The notes: generated from the letters alone by a model not told the origin. A stretch of 64,000 nucleotides of DNA from Vaginella massiliensis (GCF_900089075.1 NZ_LT593746.1:680920-744919), one strand, 5' to 3'. Shown: positions 8,711 to 18,442, numbered from the stretch's first letter. A program made the numbers and translations.

Positions 8711-11566
8711 TTATCCTACGATATTGATGATTTTACCAGGAACAATGATGATGTTTTTCGGGTTGCGATCGCCCAATTGTTTGATGGTGCGTTCGTCGTT
8801 CATCACAATTTCCTGAATTTCATCTTTTGATAAAGTTAGGGGCAATTCTAATAAGAATTTCATTTTACCATTGAAAGAAACGGGATATTCTTTTGTATCG
8901 GCGATCAACCATTTTTCATCGAAAATCGGGAATTCTGCTTCGGCAATGGAATTTTCGTGTCCAATTTTCGACCATAATTCTTCTGCAATATGAGGTGCAT
9001 AAGGCGAAATGATAATGGCCAAAGGCTCTAAAATTGCTCGTTTGTTCGATTTCAATTTAGCCAATTCGTTTACCGCAATCATAAAGGTAGAAACCGAGGT
9101 GTTGAACGAAAAGTTGTTCACATCTTCGTCTACTTTCTTTATGGTTTGGTGTAGAACCTTCATTTCTTCTTTTGTAGGCTCGTCGTCCGAAACAAAGAAA
9201 GTTTCGTTTGCGCCATTATGATACAAACGCCAAAATTTTTTCAAGAAAGAGTAAACGCCCGAGATTCCTTGCGTGTTCCAAGGTTTGGATTGTTCCAATG
9301 GCCCTAAAAACATTTCGTAAAGTCGCAAAGAATCTGCTCCGTACTCGTCGCAAATGGTATCGGGTGTCACCACATTGTATTTCGATTTCGACATTTTTTC
9401 TACCTCTCGGCTTGTGATGAATTTTCCGTCTTCTAAAATGAATTCAGCATTTGCATAATCGTCGCGCCACGCGCTGAATTTTTCGGTATCCAACTCATCT
9501 CCACCGTCTTTCAATAGATTGATATCGACGTGGATTGGTGTTGTTTCGTATTGATCTTTCAGTCCGTTAGACACAAAAGTATTGGTTCCGTTGATACGAT
9601 GAGCAAATGCGCTCATTCCCAAAATCATACCTTGGTTGATTAATTTTTTGGCGTATTCGTCGGTAGGAACTAAGCCTTTGTCGAATAAGAATTTTTGCCA
9701 AAAACGAGAATACAACAAATGTCCTGTTGCATGTTCCGATCCGCCTAAATAGAGGTCGACATTTTGCCAATAGTCAACCGCTGCCTGCGAAACGAATTCT
9801 TCCTCATTATTTGCGTCCATATAGCGCAACCAATACCAAGAAGATCCTGCCCATCCTGGCATGGTATTTAACTCGATCGGGAATATCGTTTTGTTGTCGA
9901 TCAAGCTGTTGTCTACAACTCGATTGGTTGTGGTATCAAAAGCCCACTGTGTCGCACGTCCCAAAGGTGGCTCCCCGTCTTTGGTAGGTAAATATTCGTC
10001 AACTGCTGGTAGGATGATTGGCAAAGCTTCTGTTGGGATGGTGTAAGGCATTCTGTCTTTGAAATAAACCGGAACTGGCTCTCCCCAATAGCGTTGACGC
10101 GAGAAAACGGCTTCGCGCAAGCGGAAGTTTGTTTTTCCTTTTCCTATTCCTTTTTCTTCTAAGGTCGAGATGATTTTTTCAACCGCATCGGTATAATCCA
10201 ATCCGTTTAAGAAATCAGAATTTTGTAATTCAAATCCGCCTTTTTCTGTAAAAGCTGCTTGAGTAATATCTTGTCCTTCGAAAATGTTGAGGATCGGTAA
10301 ATTGAAGTGCGTTGCAAACGCAAAATCACGCTCGTCGCCTGCTGGTACAGCCATCACTGCTCCCGTACCGTATGATGCCAAGACATAATCACCAATCCAG
10401 ATTGGAATGTGCTCACCTGTAAACGGGTGAATCGCATAAGCGCCTGTGAACTCGCCTGTAATGTTTTTGGTGTCTGCAAGACGGTCACGCTCAGAGCGTT
10501 TGGCGGTATTCGCTACATAAGCCTCAACTTTTTCTTTTTGTTCTGCCGTGGTGATTGCCGATACCAACGGATGTTCTGGTGCCAAGGTTAGGTAAGAAAC
10601 ACCAAATATGGTATCGGGGCGAGTGGTGAAAACTTCTATTTTCTGATCGTTTCCGACCAAGTCAAAAATAATAGACGCTCCTTGTGATTTGCCGATCCAG
10701 TTGCGTTGTGCTTCTTTGATGGCATCGGGCCAATCCAAATTGTCTAATCCGTTCAATAAACGATCTGCATAAGCGGTGATTCGCATCATCCATTGGGTCA
10801 TTTTTTTTCGCACCACTGGGAATCCGCCGCGTTCAGATAAGCCGTTGACGATTTCGTCGTTTGCCAATACTGTTCCTAAATCTGGACACCAATTCACTAC
10901 TGCTTCGGCAAGAAATGCCAAACGGTATTTCAAAAGAATTGCCTGTTGTTCTTTTTCTGAATAAGCGTTCCAGTCTTCTGCTGTAAAAAATGGCACGTCT
11001 TCGTCTGCAGTGGCATCGACGTTTGCGTTTCCTTCTGTTCGAAATACGTCGACCAAGTTGCTGATCGGTTCTGCTTTGTCGGAAGTTTTATTGTAATAGG
11101 AATCGAATAATTGGTTGAAAATCCACTGTGTCCATTTGTAATATTCTGGATTCGATGTGCGAATCTCACGATCCCAGTCGTACGCCATTCCAATTTTTTT
11201 CAGTTGGTTTTCGTAACCAACAATGGTGTTTCCTTGTTTATCGATGCCGCCTTCTATATTCACTTTGGTGGTCACAGCAGGATGCTGACCGGTTTGGATT
11301 GCATATTGCTCTGCTGGCAAACCAAAAGAATCGTAGCCAATCGGATGTAAAACATTGAAGCCTTTCAATTTTTTGTAACGTGCAAAAATATCAGATGCGA
11401 TATAACCTAATGGATGACCAACATGCAAACCTGTTCCCGATGGGTAAGGGAACATATCGAGTACATAATATTTGGGTTTGTCTGAATGGTTGTCTGCTTT
11501 GAACGTTTTATTTTCGATCCAATATTTTTGCCATTTTGGCTCTATTTCATTTGGGATATAGTGCAT
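8711..11566 (-). CDS. leuS: Leucyl-tRNA synthetase
   Basis: Class Ia synthetase that charges tRNA-Leu. The HIGH-like motif is FPYPSGTGLHVGHPLGY near the N-terminus and the KMSKS motif is KMSKSKYNVVTPD. The editing (CP1) domain includes FTTRPDTIFGVSYL. At 951 residues it is longer than many bacterial LeuRS (about 860), which is common in Bacteroidota. ATG at 11566 (MHYIPNEIEPKWQ) is chosen over an upstream TTG because IPNEIEPKWQ is the usual start of the protein. It is transcribed alone and ends at the hairpin at 8646-8680. Confidence 0.97.
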   Translation of the reverse strand: MHYIPNEIEPKWQKYWIENKTFKADNHSDKPKYYVLDMFPYPSGTGLHVGHPLGYIASDIFARYKKLKGFNVLHPIGYDSFGLPAEQYAIQTGQHPAVTTKVNIEGGIDKQGNTIVGYENQLKKIGMAYDWDREIRTSNPEYYKWTQWIFNQLFDSYYNKTSDKAEPISNLVDVFRTEGNANVDATADEDVPFFTAEDWNAYSEKEQQAILLKYRLAFLAEAVVNWCPDLGTVLANDEIVNGLSERGGFPVVRKKMTQWMMRITAYADRLLNGLDNLDWPDAIKEAQRNWIGKSQGASIIFDLVGNDQKIEVFTTRPDTIFGVSYLTLAPEHPLVSAITTAEQKEKVEAYVANTAKRSERDRLADTKNITGEFTGAYAIHPFTGEHIPIWIGDYVLASYGTGAVMAVPAGDERDFAFATHFNLPILNIFEGQDITQAAFTEKGGFELQNSDFLNGLDYTDAVEKIISTLEEKGIGKGKTNFRLREAVFSRQRYWGEPVPVYFKDRMPYTIPTEALPIILPAVDEYLPTKDGEPPLGRATQWAFDTTTNRVVDNSLIDNKTIFPIELNTMPGWAGSSWYWLRYMDANNEEEFVSQAAVDYWQNVDLYLGGSEHATGHLLYSRFWQKFLFDKGLVPTDEYAKKLINQGMILGMSAFAHRINGTNTFVSNGLKDQYETTPIHVDINLLKDGGDELDTEKFSAWRDDYANAEFILEDGKFITSREVEKMSKSKYNVVTPDTICDEYGADSLRLYEMFLGPLEQSKPWNTQGISGVYSFLKKFWRLYHNGANETFFVSDDEPTKEEMKVLHQTIKKVDEDVNNFSFNTSVSTFMIAVNELAKLKSNKRAILEPLAIIISPYAPHIAEELWSKIGHENSIAEAEFPIFDEKWLIADTKEYPVSFNGKMKFLLELPLTLSKDEIQEIVMNDERTIKQLGDRNPKNIIIVPGKIINIVG

Positions 11567-11659
11567 GATATCAAAAAATTTGAGCAAATTTAAGGTTTTT
11601 ATAAGCCAATTAAAACTTTAAAAAACGATATTTGTAGTTAATTAACCGTCAACTACTAA

Positions 11660-12067
11660 ATGCGAAAAGAGTCTTTACTATATTGGATTTTGGTGCTGAG
11701 CATGCTCGTGGGTATTTTATTTACGGTGCGGTATATTGTGAATCATACCCGTATTTATGTAAATTACGAAGTGGGAATCTCGCCAAAGGTGATCAATTGG
11801 GAGATGGAATCCGATTCTACCATTCGTATCAAAGAACCGATTTACCTTACCAAAGATTATTATTTGATTCCGTACAAAGACGATGCTTTTCTGAAAGAGG
11901 ATGCAGATTTGTATAATGAATTGATGAACGACAGTGTCAACAAGGGGTCGATTCTGAATATTAGCAGTCCTTATAATATTTGGAAAAATCCGAACAACGA
12001 TACAATTCACGTGTACAAAAACAAAAAACATCTGAAATTTGTCTTCAATCACGATTTGTCGAGGTAA
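11660..12067 (+). CDS. Membrane-anchored hypothetical protein
   Basis: A 135-residue protein with one N-terminal membrane segment (LLYWILVLSMLVGILFTVRY, residues 5-24) and a polar C-terminal domain of about 110 residues, probably periplasmic. No family recognised. It is divergent from leuS, and its last 19 bases overlap the 3' end of the histidine kinase gene on the other strand. A convergent overlap of this kind would make the two messages complementary at their ends. Codon use looks like the neighbours. Confidence 0.65.
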   Translation: MRKESLLYWILVLSMLVGILFTVRYIVNHTRIYVNYEVGISPKVINWEMESDSTIRIKEPIYLTKDYYLIPYKDDAFLKEDADLYNELMNDSVNKGSILNISSPYNIWKNPNNDTIHVYKNKKHLKFVFNHDLSR

Positions 12068-13080
12068 AAGGTAAAGGTAGAGCCTTCTTCCCATTTACTT
12101 TTCACGGTGATCTTTTGCTGATGTGCCTCTAAAATGTGTTTTACGATTGCCAAGCCCAATCCCGAACCTCCTAAATTTCGATTCCGACTCTTTTCGATTC
12201 GGTAAAAACGCTCGAAGATTCTATCCATATCTTCTTTTTTCATCCCAATTCCTTGGTCGATAACATCGACTTTTACTTTGTTGTCGATTTCGGTAATTTG
12301 GATCTTGATTTTGGATTTGTTTTCAGAATAATGAATAGCATTTACCACCAGATTGATGAGCACTTGCTGAATCTTTTCCATATCGCCCTTCACCATGATT
12401 GGCTGTAAATTAGACGGTGACAAGCCTATCACAATCTTTTTGTTTTCTGCTTTTATCTCGAGCAAATCGATGACCTCTTGTGCCAAAGCTGTGATGTTGA
12501 AAGTTCCCCAATTGAGTCTGAGGTTTCCTCGTTCGAAGTCGGTAATCATATCCAGATCTTTCACCAAATAAATCAGCCTATCGACCGATTTGTTGATTCT
12601 GTTGAGGTATTTGTCTCGAATTTTTTCATCCTCTACGCCACCTTCTATCAGCGTTAATAAATATCCTTGAACCGAAAACAGCGGCGTTTTTAGCTCGTGC
12701 GAGATGTTTCCTAAAAATTCGCGTCGATAGTTTTCTCGTTCTTTCAAGATGTCGATTTGCTTGCTCTGATCTTCTGTTATGGTGTTTATTTTTTCAGAAA
12801 TGTCAGAGAAGTTTAGTTCTTCTATCTCGTTTGCATCAGGGATGATGGCAGCAATTGCCTTCAAGTCTTTTTTACGCTGTAGGTTCGTCGTCCATTGAAT
12901 CAAAATCCCGAGTATGACGGTGCTGATGAGGTAGGTGACGCCTAAGAATGTGGTGTGTTTCGGAATTTTACTGAGGTCATTGAACCAAAAGAAATAGATG
13001 ATAAAAGTAATGACATAATAGAAAAGGGTAATGATAAATCCCCACCAAAAACTCTGGATATTGTTGATTTTGTTTGGCAT
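12049..13080 (-). CDS. Sensor histidine kinase, PhoR-like
   Basis: A 343-residue inner-membrane kinase. Two membrane segments at about residues 12-33 and 44-63 leave almost no periplasmic loop. The phospho-accepting His128 sits in GNISHELKTP. The N box (QVLINLVVNAIHYS), G1 (DQGIGM), F box (FERFYRIEKSR) and G2 (GGSGLGLAI) are intact. It directly follows its response regulator; the kinase ATG at 13080 abuts the regulator's stop. The short sensor loop suggests it senses through a membrane partner, as PhoR does through the Pst transporter (family knowledge). No pst genes are in the window. Confidence 0.9.
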   Translation of the reverse strand: MPNKINNIQSFWWGFIITLFYYVITFIIYFFWFNDLSKIPKHTTFLGVTYLISTVILGILIQWTTNLQRKKDLKAIAAIIPDANEIEELNFSDISEKINTITEDQSKQIDILKERENYRREFLGNISHELKTPLFSVQGYLLTLIEGGVEDEKIRDKYLNRINKSVDRLIYLVKDLDMITDFERGNLRLNWGTFNITALAQEVIDLLEIKAENKKIVIGLSPSNLQPIMVKGDMEKIQQVLINLVVNAIHYSENKSKIKIQITEIDNKVKVDVIDQGIGMKKEDMDRIFERFYRIEKSRNRNLGGSGLGLAIVKHILEAHQQKITVKSKWEEGSTFTFYLDKS

Positions 13081-13757
13081 TAATTATTCATTTTGTAGCC
13101 AATTCCTTTGATGGTCGAAAAACGATCGTTTCCAAATTTTTCTCTCAATTTTCGCATATGCACATCAATGGTTCTACCGCCTACAACGACTTCGTTACCC
13201 CAAACTTTGTCGAGGATTTCTTCACGTTTGAACACTCGCTCTGGGTTCGAACCCAAGAGTGCAATCAGTTCGAATTCTTTTCTAGGCAGAGCGTATTCTT
13301 CACCCAAAAACGTAACTTTATAAGTTTCTCGGTTGATGACAAAATCTTTCAGCGTGATGATGTTTCCTTCTTCTTGTTCGCCAGCTTTCAGTTTGAGCAA
13401 TGCTTTTATTTTGCTTACCAACAATTTGGGTTTGATGGGTTTTACAATATAATCATTGGCTCCAGAATCGTAGGCAGCTAATTGTGAAAAATCCTCGCCT
13501 CTTGCCGACAAAAATACGATTAAGATATCTTTGAACTGCTCTAGTTTTCGGAGTTCTATACAAGCTTCTATACCGTCCATCTGTGGCATCATCACGTCCA
13601 TCAAGATGAGGTGAGGTTTTTCTATTTTAGCTTTTTTTATTCCTTCTAATCCGTTTGTTGCGGTTTCTACTTCGAAACCTTCTTTTTTGAGGTTGTACGA
13701 TACAAATTCTAAAATATCTGCATCGTCGTCTACTAAGAGAATTTTAGGATTTTTCAT
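13080..13757 (-). CDS. Response regulator, OmpR/PhoB family
   Basis: A 225-residue transcription factor. The receiver domain has the acidic pocket VDDD at residues 9-12, phospho-acceptor Asp54 in ILMDVMMPQMDG, and the conserved Lys in IVKPIKPK. The C-terminal winged helix has KREEILDKVWGNEVVVGGRTIDVHMRKLREK. ATG at 13757 is chosen because MKNPKILLVDDD is the standard receiver start; upstream codons are non-conserved. It forms an operon with the kinase and is divergent from the TonB-dependent receptor, which it may control. PhoB is the closest named relative by gene pairing and domain layout. Confidence 0.9.
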   Translation of the reverse strand: MKNPKILLVDDDADILEFVSYNLKKEGFEVETATNGLEGIKKAKIEKPHLILMDVMMPQMDGIEACIELRKLEQFKDILIVFLSARGEDFSQLAAYDSGANDYIVKPIKPKLLVSKIKALLKLKAGEQEEGNIITLKDFVINRETYKVTFLGEEYALPRKEFELIALLGSNPERVFKREEILDKVWGNEVVVGGRTIDVHMRKLREKFGNDRFSTIKGIGYKMNN

Positions 13758-13825
13758 GATCACAGTCTTAATTAAGAAAGTAAAATTAAGGTAAAATTTA
13801 AGCCTTTTGTTTTTACCTCCTAAAG

Positions 13826-13873
13826 TTAACAATGATTTAAAATTACGAAATTTCTATTAACTATTTGTAAACA
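13826..13873. promoter_or_regulatory. Candidate PhoP-box-like operator between regulator and TonB receptor
   Basis: Two pairs of TTAACA-like hexamers occur in the divergent intergenic region. TTAACA (13826) and TTAAAA (13837) start 11 bases apart; TTAACT (13857) and TAAACA (13868) also start 11 bases apart. The pairs are offset by 31 bases, about three helical turns. The arrangement resembles Firmicute PhoP boxes (TT-ACA hexamers with five-base spacers). The region is A/T rich, so chance is a real alternative. Confidence 0.35.
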
Positions 13874-13945
13874 ATTTCTTGATTTTCTATAAAACCCTTT
13901 CTCGAAACTTCGGTAGAATTTTGCGATGTAAATTATTAAACACAC

Positions 13946-16702
13946 ATGAAACGTATTACAACCGCTTTATTTTTGCTTGTTGCTTCTGGAGTTTTTGCTC
14001 AACAGCAGAAGACTGTTTCGGGTGAAATTCTCGATCAAGAGAACCATCCGTTGGTAGGTGCAGAGATTTATGTTCCGGCACTAGATGAAACATTTTATAC
14101 AGATCAAAACGGTAGATATACCATTGTGTTGCCCGAGGGTGATCATGAATTGGAGGTGCAATATTTTGGTTACAAATCTGCATTGCAGTCGGTGACGATT
14201 TTAGGCGAAGATGTGAAAAACATCAATTTTGTTTTGGTAAAAGAAAACATCGAAGAGCAAAATATAGACTTACGAGGTGCCACCATCAATGCAACCCGCA
14301 ATCGCTCGAGCGAGGCAGAGTTGCTCAATATACAGAAAAAATCGGTTAACATTGTGACCAACGTTGGGGCGCAAGAGTTGGAACGCAAAGGGGTGAGCGA
14401 CGCTGCAACTGCGCTGACCAAAGTTTCGGGAGTGTCTCGATTAGAAGGAACCAGCGCCATCTATGTACGAGGGTTGGGCGACCGATACATTTCGACCACT
14501 TTCAACGGTTTGCCGTTGCCATCGAACGATCCAGAATACAAGAATATCGATTTAGGCTTCTTTGATACCGACATTATCGAATATTTATCGGTAGACAAGG
14601 TTTATTCGCCAAAGGTTTTGGGAGATTTTTCTGGTGCAGGAGTAGATATTGTTTCTAAAAACTATACAGGCAAAGGGATGCTTCAGATTTCGATGGGAAG
14701 CAACTTCAATACCAATGCCGTAGGGAAACCAGACTTTATGTTGCAAAGCGGACCGAGCAAGACCGGTTTTTCTGATATTAAATTGCCGAATGATCCGTTG
14801 AATACATATCAATTTAAAACCAAATTGAATCCGAGCAAATCGGCAACCATCGGGCCAAATTTTGGCATCACGGCAGGGAAATCGTTCAGAATTGGTGCGC
14901 AAGGAAAATTGGGACTTTTTGCCACCGCTAATTTCGACAGCGACTACGATTTCAGAGAAGGATTGGACCAAACGGTAAACGCTTCAACCGGATTGGGAGC
15001 AAGATTAAAATCATTCGATCCGCATAAAAAATATTCCTACCAAACCAATTCAACCGGAATGTTTAATGCGAATTATAAAATCAATCAGGACCATAGCTTA
15101 AAGTACAACTTATTGTTTATCAACTCTTCTGAGCAATCGAGAGATTTGTATTATGGTTTTATACGAGATTTGGCCGAAGATGACAACGGGCTGATCATCC
15201 GTAATACCTACACCCAAAATACTTTGATGGTGAATCAGTTGTTGGGGAACAACAAACTGAGTTCTCGCTTGGATCTCGATTGGGCTTTGGGTTACAACAA
15301 GATAGAAAGTGATTTGCCAGATCGCACGCAAAATACGTTGCGCTACGACAAAGCGAGTGATGTTTACCGATTGGTGCAAGTAACCACTACAGACAACCAC
15401 CGATATTTTCATAATTTGAACGAAAATAGCTATGTGGGGAACATTGGCTTCACTTACAAGTTGAACGAAAATGCCGCAGGGATTGATCGAGGTTTTATCC
15501 GTTTTGGCTACAATGGTAAAATTGTAGAACGCGATTTCGAAGCAAGGCAATTCAATTTTAGAATCGTTTCTAGCCAATTGAACAATCCTGTAGATCCAAA
15601 TAATTTAGATGCATTCTTCAATCAGTCGAATCTAAACAACGGCTATTTTTCTATCTCGACCTACAACGGAACTTTGGCACCGCAAACCTACAACGGTGAG
15701 CAAAATTCGCATGCTGCATACGCAACGGTAGAATACAACCTGAGCGAGCGTTTGAGTGCCATGGTAGGAGTAAGGTACGAAAATATTGTACAAAAAATTG
15801 ATTGGCGTACCCAGCTCGACGCTTCGGAGAGAACCAACGAGCTGAAAAAAGATTATTTCTTGCCAAGCGTTATTTTGAAGTATATGCTGAACGATCGTCA
15901 AAACTTGCGTTTCGCTGCCAGCAAAACCTATACTTTGCCACAGTTCAAAGAAAGAGCCTTGTTTTTGTACGAAGACGTAACACAGACCAAATACGGAAAT
16001 CCGTACTTGTATCCTTCGCAAAACTACAATGTTGACCTCAAATGGGAAATGTTCCCGAATAGAGGAGAGTTGATCTCGCTTACCGCTTTTGGGAAATATA
16101 TTCAAGACCCTATAAACGAAGTTGTAATTGCATCTTCTACCAATGATATTTCTTGGATAAATGGTGATTACGGCTATGTGGTAGGTGCCGAAGTAGAATT
16201 GAGAAAAAATATTCTTGACTTTGGGTACGATTCAGAAAATACTCTATCGGCTGGTTTCAATGCGAGCTACATGAAAACCGACCAAGAGATCGACAAAGAC
16301 AAAGTTTACCGCGAGACCAACGGAGTGTACAACCTCAACCTTACAACGCCAAAAGCGCGATTGGCAGGTGCTTCTGACCTCATCCTCAATGCCGATATCT
16401 CTTACCATAAAAAATGGCGAAACGATGGGCAGCTTATGGCAACCTTGGCATACGCATACTATTCTGACAGAATCTATGCGTTGAATAACGAACAAATGGG
16501 AAATCTCGTTGATAAAAGTTTTGGCACACTCGACTTTATTTTGCGTACGAAACTCAACCAAAATGTTGGCATCAATTTGAGTGCAAAGAACCTGTTGAAT
16601 CAAACATTCAAAAGAGTACAAGAAAACACCACCGAAGACATTACCGTGGTTTCGTATAAGACTGGTGTAAACTTCGGATTATCGGTGAATTATAAATTTT
16701 AA
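13946..16702 (+). CDS. TonB-dependent outer-membrane receptor with carboxypeptidase-regulatory-like domain
   Basis: A 918-residue outer-membrane importer. It has a signal peptide (MKRITTALFLLVASGVFAQ), then a CarboxypepD_reg-like fold (VSGEILDQENHPLVGAEIYV), a plug domain (ALTKVSGVSRLEGTSAIYVRGLGDRYISTTFNG) and a 22-strand-type barrel ending in the aromatic NYKF. It lacks a SusD partner, so it is not a classic glycan-type SusCD pair. It is divergent from a PhoB-like regulator and 42 bases upstream of a surface-type lipoprotein gene, which suggests a regulated uptake module. The substrate is unknown; phosphate or an organophosphate is an inference from the PhoR/PhoB-like neighbours. Confidence 0.9.
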   Translation: MKRITTALFLLVASGVFAQQQKTVSGEILDQENHPLVGAEIYVPALDETFYTDQNGRYTIVLPEGDHELEVQYFGYKSALQSVTILGEDVKNINFVLVKENIEEQNIDLRGATINATRNRSSEAELLNIQKKSVNIVTNVGAQELERKGVSDAATALTKVSGVSRLEGTSAIYVRGLGDRYISTTFNGLPLPSNDPEYKNIDLGFFDTDIIEYLSVDKVYSPKVLGDFSGAGVDIVSKNYTGKGMLQISMGSNFNTNAVGKPDFMLQSGPSKTGFSDIKLPNDPLNTYQFKTKLNPSKSATIGPNFGITAGKSFRIGAQGKLGLFATANFDSDYDFREGLDQTVNASTGLGARLKSFDPHKKYSYQTNSTGMFNANYKINQDHSLKYNLLFINSSEQSRDLYYGFIRDLAEDDNGLIIRNTYTQNTLMVNQLLGNNKLSSRLDLDWALGYNKIESDLPDRTQNTLRYDKASDVYRLVQVTTTDNHRYFHNLNENSYVGNIGFTYKLNENAAGIDRGFIRFGYNGKIVERDFEARQFNFRIVSSQLNNPVDPNNLDAFFNQSNLNNGYFSISTYNGTLAPQTYNGEQNSHAAYATVEYNLSERLSAMVGVRYENIVQKIDWRTQLDASERTNELKKDYFLPSVILKYMLNDRQNLRFAASKTYTLPQFKERALFLYEDVTQTKYGNPYLYPSQNYNVDLKWEMFPNRGELISLTAFGKYIQDPINEVVIASSTNDISWINGDYGYVVGAEVELRKNILDFGYDSENTLSAGFNASYMKTDQEIDKDKVYRETNGVYNLNLTTPKARLAGASDLILNADISYHKKWRNDGQLMATLAYAYYSDRIYALNNEQMGNLVDKSFGTLDFILRTKLNQNVGINLSAKNLLNQTFKRVQENTTEDITVVSYKTGVNFGLSVNYKF

Positions 16703-16744
16703 TCGAATTTAAAATAAACTTTAATAACTATTATTTAGAAAAAA

Positions 16745-17956
16745 ATGAAAAAATCAATCTCAAAATTGTTAAGCGTAGCTTTATTATTGGGTGTTATTAC
16801 AACAACAACCATCTCTTGTAATAGCGATGATGATGCACCTACACACGTAAACCCAGAGAACCCATCAGATTTTGTGGTAAATCGTAACGACCTTAAAGGT
16901 GAAATTACAAAAGGTGAAGTTGTATTAGAATCAGGAACTTACAGACTTACGGGTAAACTTATTGTACAAAGCGGAGCTACATTAAGAATAAAACCAGGCG
17001 TTATCATTGAAGCTACTGCTCCTTCGTCTTCAACAGCTTACGAAGAAGTTCGCTACATCTCTATCGCACAAGGCGGTAAAATATTTGTAGAAGGTACTGC
17101 TGCCAACCCTGTAGTAATGACTGCTGTAACAAAAATACCAGGAAGCTGGGGAGGATTGGTACTTGCAGGTAAAGCACCAATCAACAAAGGAACAACTGCT
17201 ACAACAGAGGTGGGAGGTGAATTACCTTACGGTGGAACAGATGTAAACGATAACTCTGGAACCATAGAATACCTAAGAATAGAATATTCAGGTTTCGCAT
17301 ACAACAAAGAAAAAGAATTCAACGGACTTTCTTTCTTCGGTGTTGGAAAAGGTACAAAAGTGAAAAACGTACAAGTGTACGAAAGTTCTGATGACGGTTT
17401 CGAATGGTTTGGTGGAACTGTTGACGCAAGCAACTTGGTTGTCGTGAACTCTAATCCAGAACATGTTGGTGATGATATGTTCGACTGGACTGAAGGATGG
17501 AACGGGAACGGTGAAAACTGGTACGGTAAAAAAACCAACCCTGGTAACCGCGGTATAGAGGCAGACAACAACTCGAGCAACCCATCTGCAACACCAGTTT
17601 CTGCTCCAAACCTGAAAAATGTTACCTTGATTGGTGCCGGAAAAGTAAGTAACGAAAATGAATACCAAGCATTGAAATTACGCGTAGGTACTCAAGGAAT
17701 CATAGACAACTTGGTATTGAGCAACTGGGAAGTAGGATTCGACGTACAACACAACGAAACCATCGCTTCTGTAGGTACAAAACTGAAAGCAACCAACGTG
17801 AAATTTGACAACGTAACCAAAAAATCTACAGGTAAAGATTCTAACAACGAAGCTGTAGATGTATCAAATGTATATACAGAAAATCCTAATGCAACTGGTG
17901 CAGGAAACGGAGTCAATACACCAACTTGGGCTCAAGGATGGACAAAAGGACTATAA
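16745..17956 (+). CDS. Predicted surface-exposed beta-helix lipoprotein
   Basis: A 403-residue lipoprotein. The lipobox Cys (TTISC) is followed by NSDDD, matching the acidic lipoprotein export signal that sends lipoproteins to the outer face of the Bacteroidota outer membrane. The mature protein has repeated turns typical of a right-handed beta helix: LTGKLIVQSGATLRIKPGVI, GGKIFVEGTAANPVVMTA, GTIEYLRIEYSGF and LKNVTLIGAG. It also has an aromatic/Gly-rich SSDDGFEWFGGTVD segment. It follows the TonB-dependent receptor by 42 bases and is probably its co-expressed capture protein. Codon use (many AAC/ACA) hints at high expression. Confidence 0.75.
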   Translation: MKKSISKLLSVALLLGVITTTTISCNSDDDAPTHVNPENPSDFVVNRNDLKGEITKGEVVLESGTYRLTGKLIVQSGATLRIKPGVIIEATAPSSSTAYEEVRYISIAQGGKIFVEGTAANPVVMTAVTKIPGSWGGLVLAGKAPINKGTTATTEVGGELPYGGTDVNDNSGTIEYLRIEYSGFAYNKEKEFNGLSFFGVGKGTKVKNVQVYESSDDGFEWFGGTVDASNLVVVNSNPEHVGDDMFDWTEGWNGNGENWYGKKTNPGNRGIEADNNSSNPSATPVSAPNLKNVTLIGAGKVSNENEYQALKLRVGTQGIIDNLVLSNWEVGFDVQHNETIASVGTKLKATNVKFDNVTKKSTGKDSNNEAVDVSNVYTENPNATGAGNGVNTPTWAQGWTKGL

Positions 17957-18082
17957 AATCCATCTCCTAAATAATTTTCTTCCTCGTTAATAAATATTAA
18001 CTGTGTTTAATAATGTCGCTTGTGTCGGAGAAATCCACCAAGCGATTTTTTTGTTATTTAGAAATAATCTAAACATAATTCA

Positions 18083-18090
18083 TATCTTTG
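18083..18090 (+). promoter_or_regulatory. Candidate -7 element of the DUF59/SPFH transcript
   Basis: TATCTTTG matches the Bacteroidota sigma-A -7 consensus TAnnTTTG exactly, 25 bases before the ATG at 18116. No clear -33 element was found at the usual spacing. Confidence 0.45.
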
Positions 18091-18115
18091 TCGTCTAAAT
18101 TTAGTAATCTCAGCA

Positions 18116-18442
18116 ATGGCACTTACCGAAGAACAAATCAACAATATTGGAGAAGAATTGGTCTCTGTTTTCAAAACCATTTTCGACCCAGAAATCCCAG
18201 TTGACATCTATGAGTTAGGTCTCATTTACGACGCCCACGTAAACCATGACGGCGAAGTAAAAGTATTGATGACCCTCACATCGCCTAACTGTCCCGTAGC
18301 CGAATCATTACCACGCGAAGTGGAAATGAGGGTAGAAGAAATCGAATACGTAAACAAATGTTATGTCGAAATCACCTTCGACCCACCATGGGATAGAGAT
18401 ATGATGAGCGAAGAGGCAAAATTTGAATTGGGAATGTTGTAA
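18116..18442 (+). CDS. DUF59/MIP18-family Fe-S cluster assembly protein
   Basis: A 108-residue single-domain protein of the MIP18/PaaD-like family, used in SUF-type Fe-S cluster maturation. Hallmarks are FDPEIPVDIYELGLIYD at the N-terminus and the conserved Cys motif TSPNCPVAESLP. The C-terminal EITFDPPWDRDMMSEEAKFELG is also typical. Such genes often sit in suf operons, but here the neighbours are a lipoprotein and an SPFH protein, so it is detached from any suf cluster in view. Confidence 0.85.
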   Translation: MALTEEQINNIGEELVSVFKTIFDPEIPVDIYELGLIYDAHVNHDGEVKVLMTLTSPNCPVAESLPREVEMRVEEIEYVNKCYVEITFDPPWDRDMMSEEAKFELGML

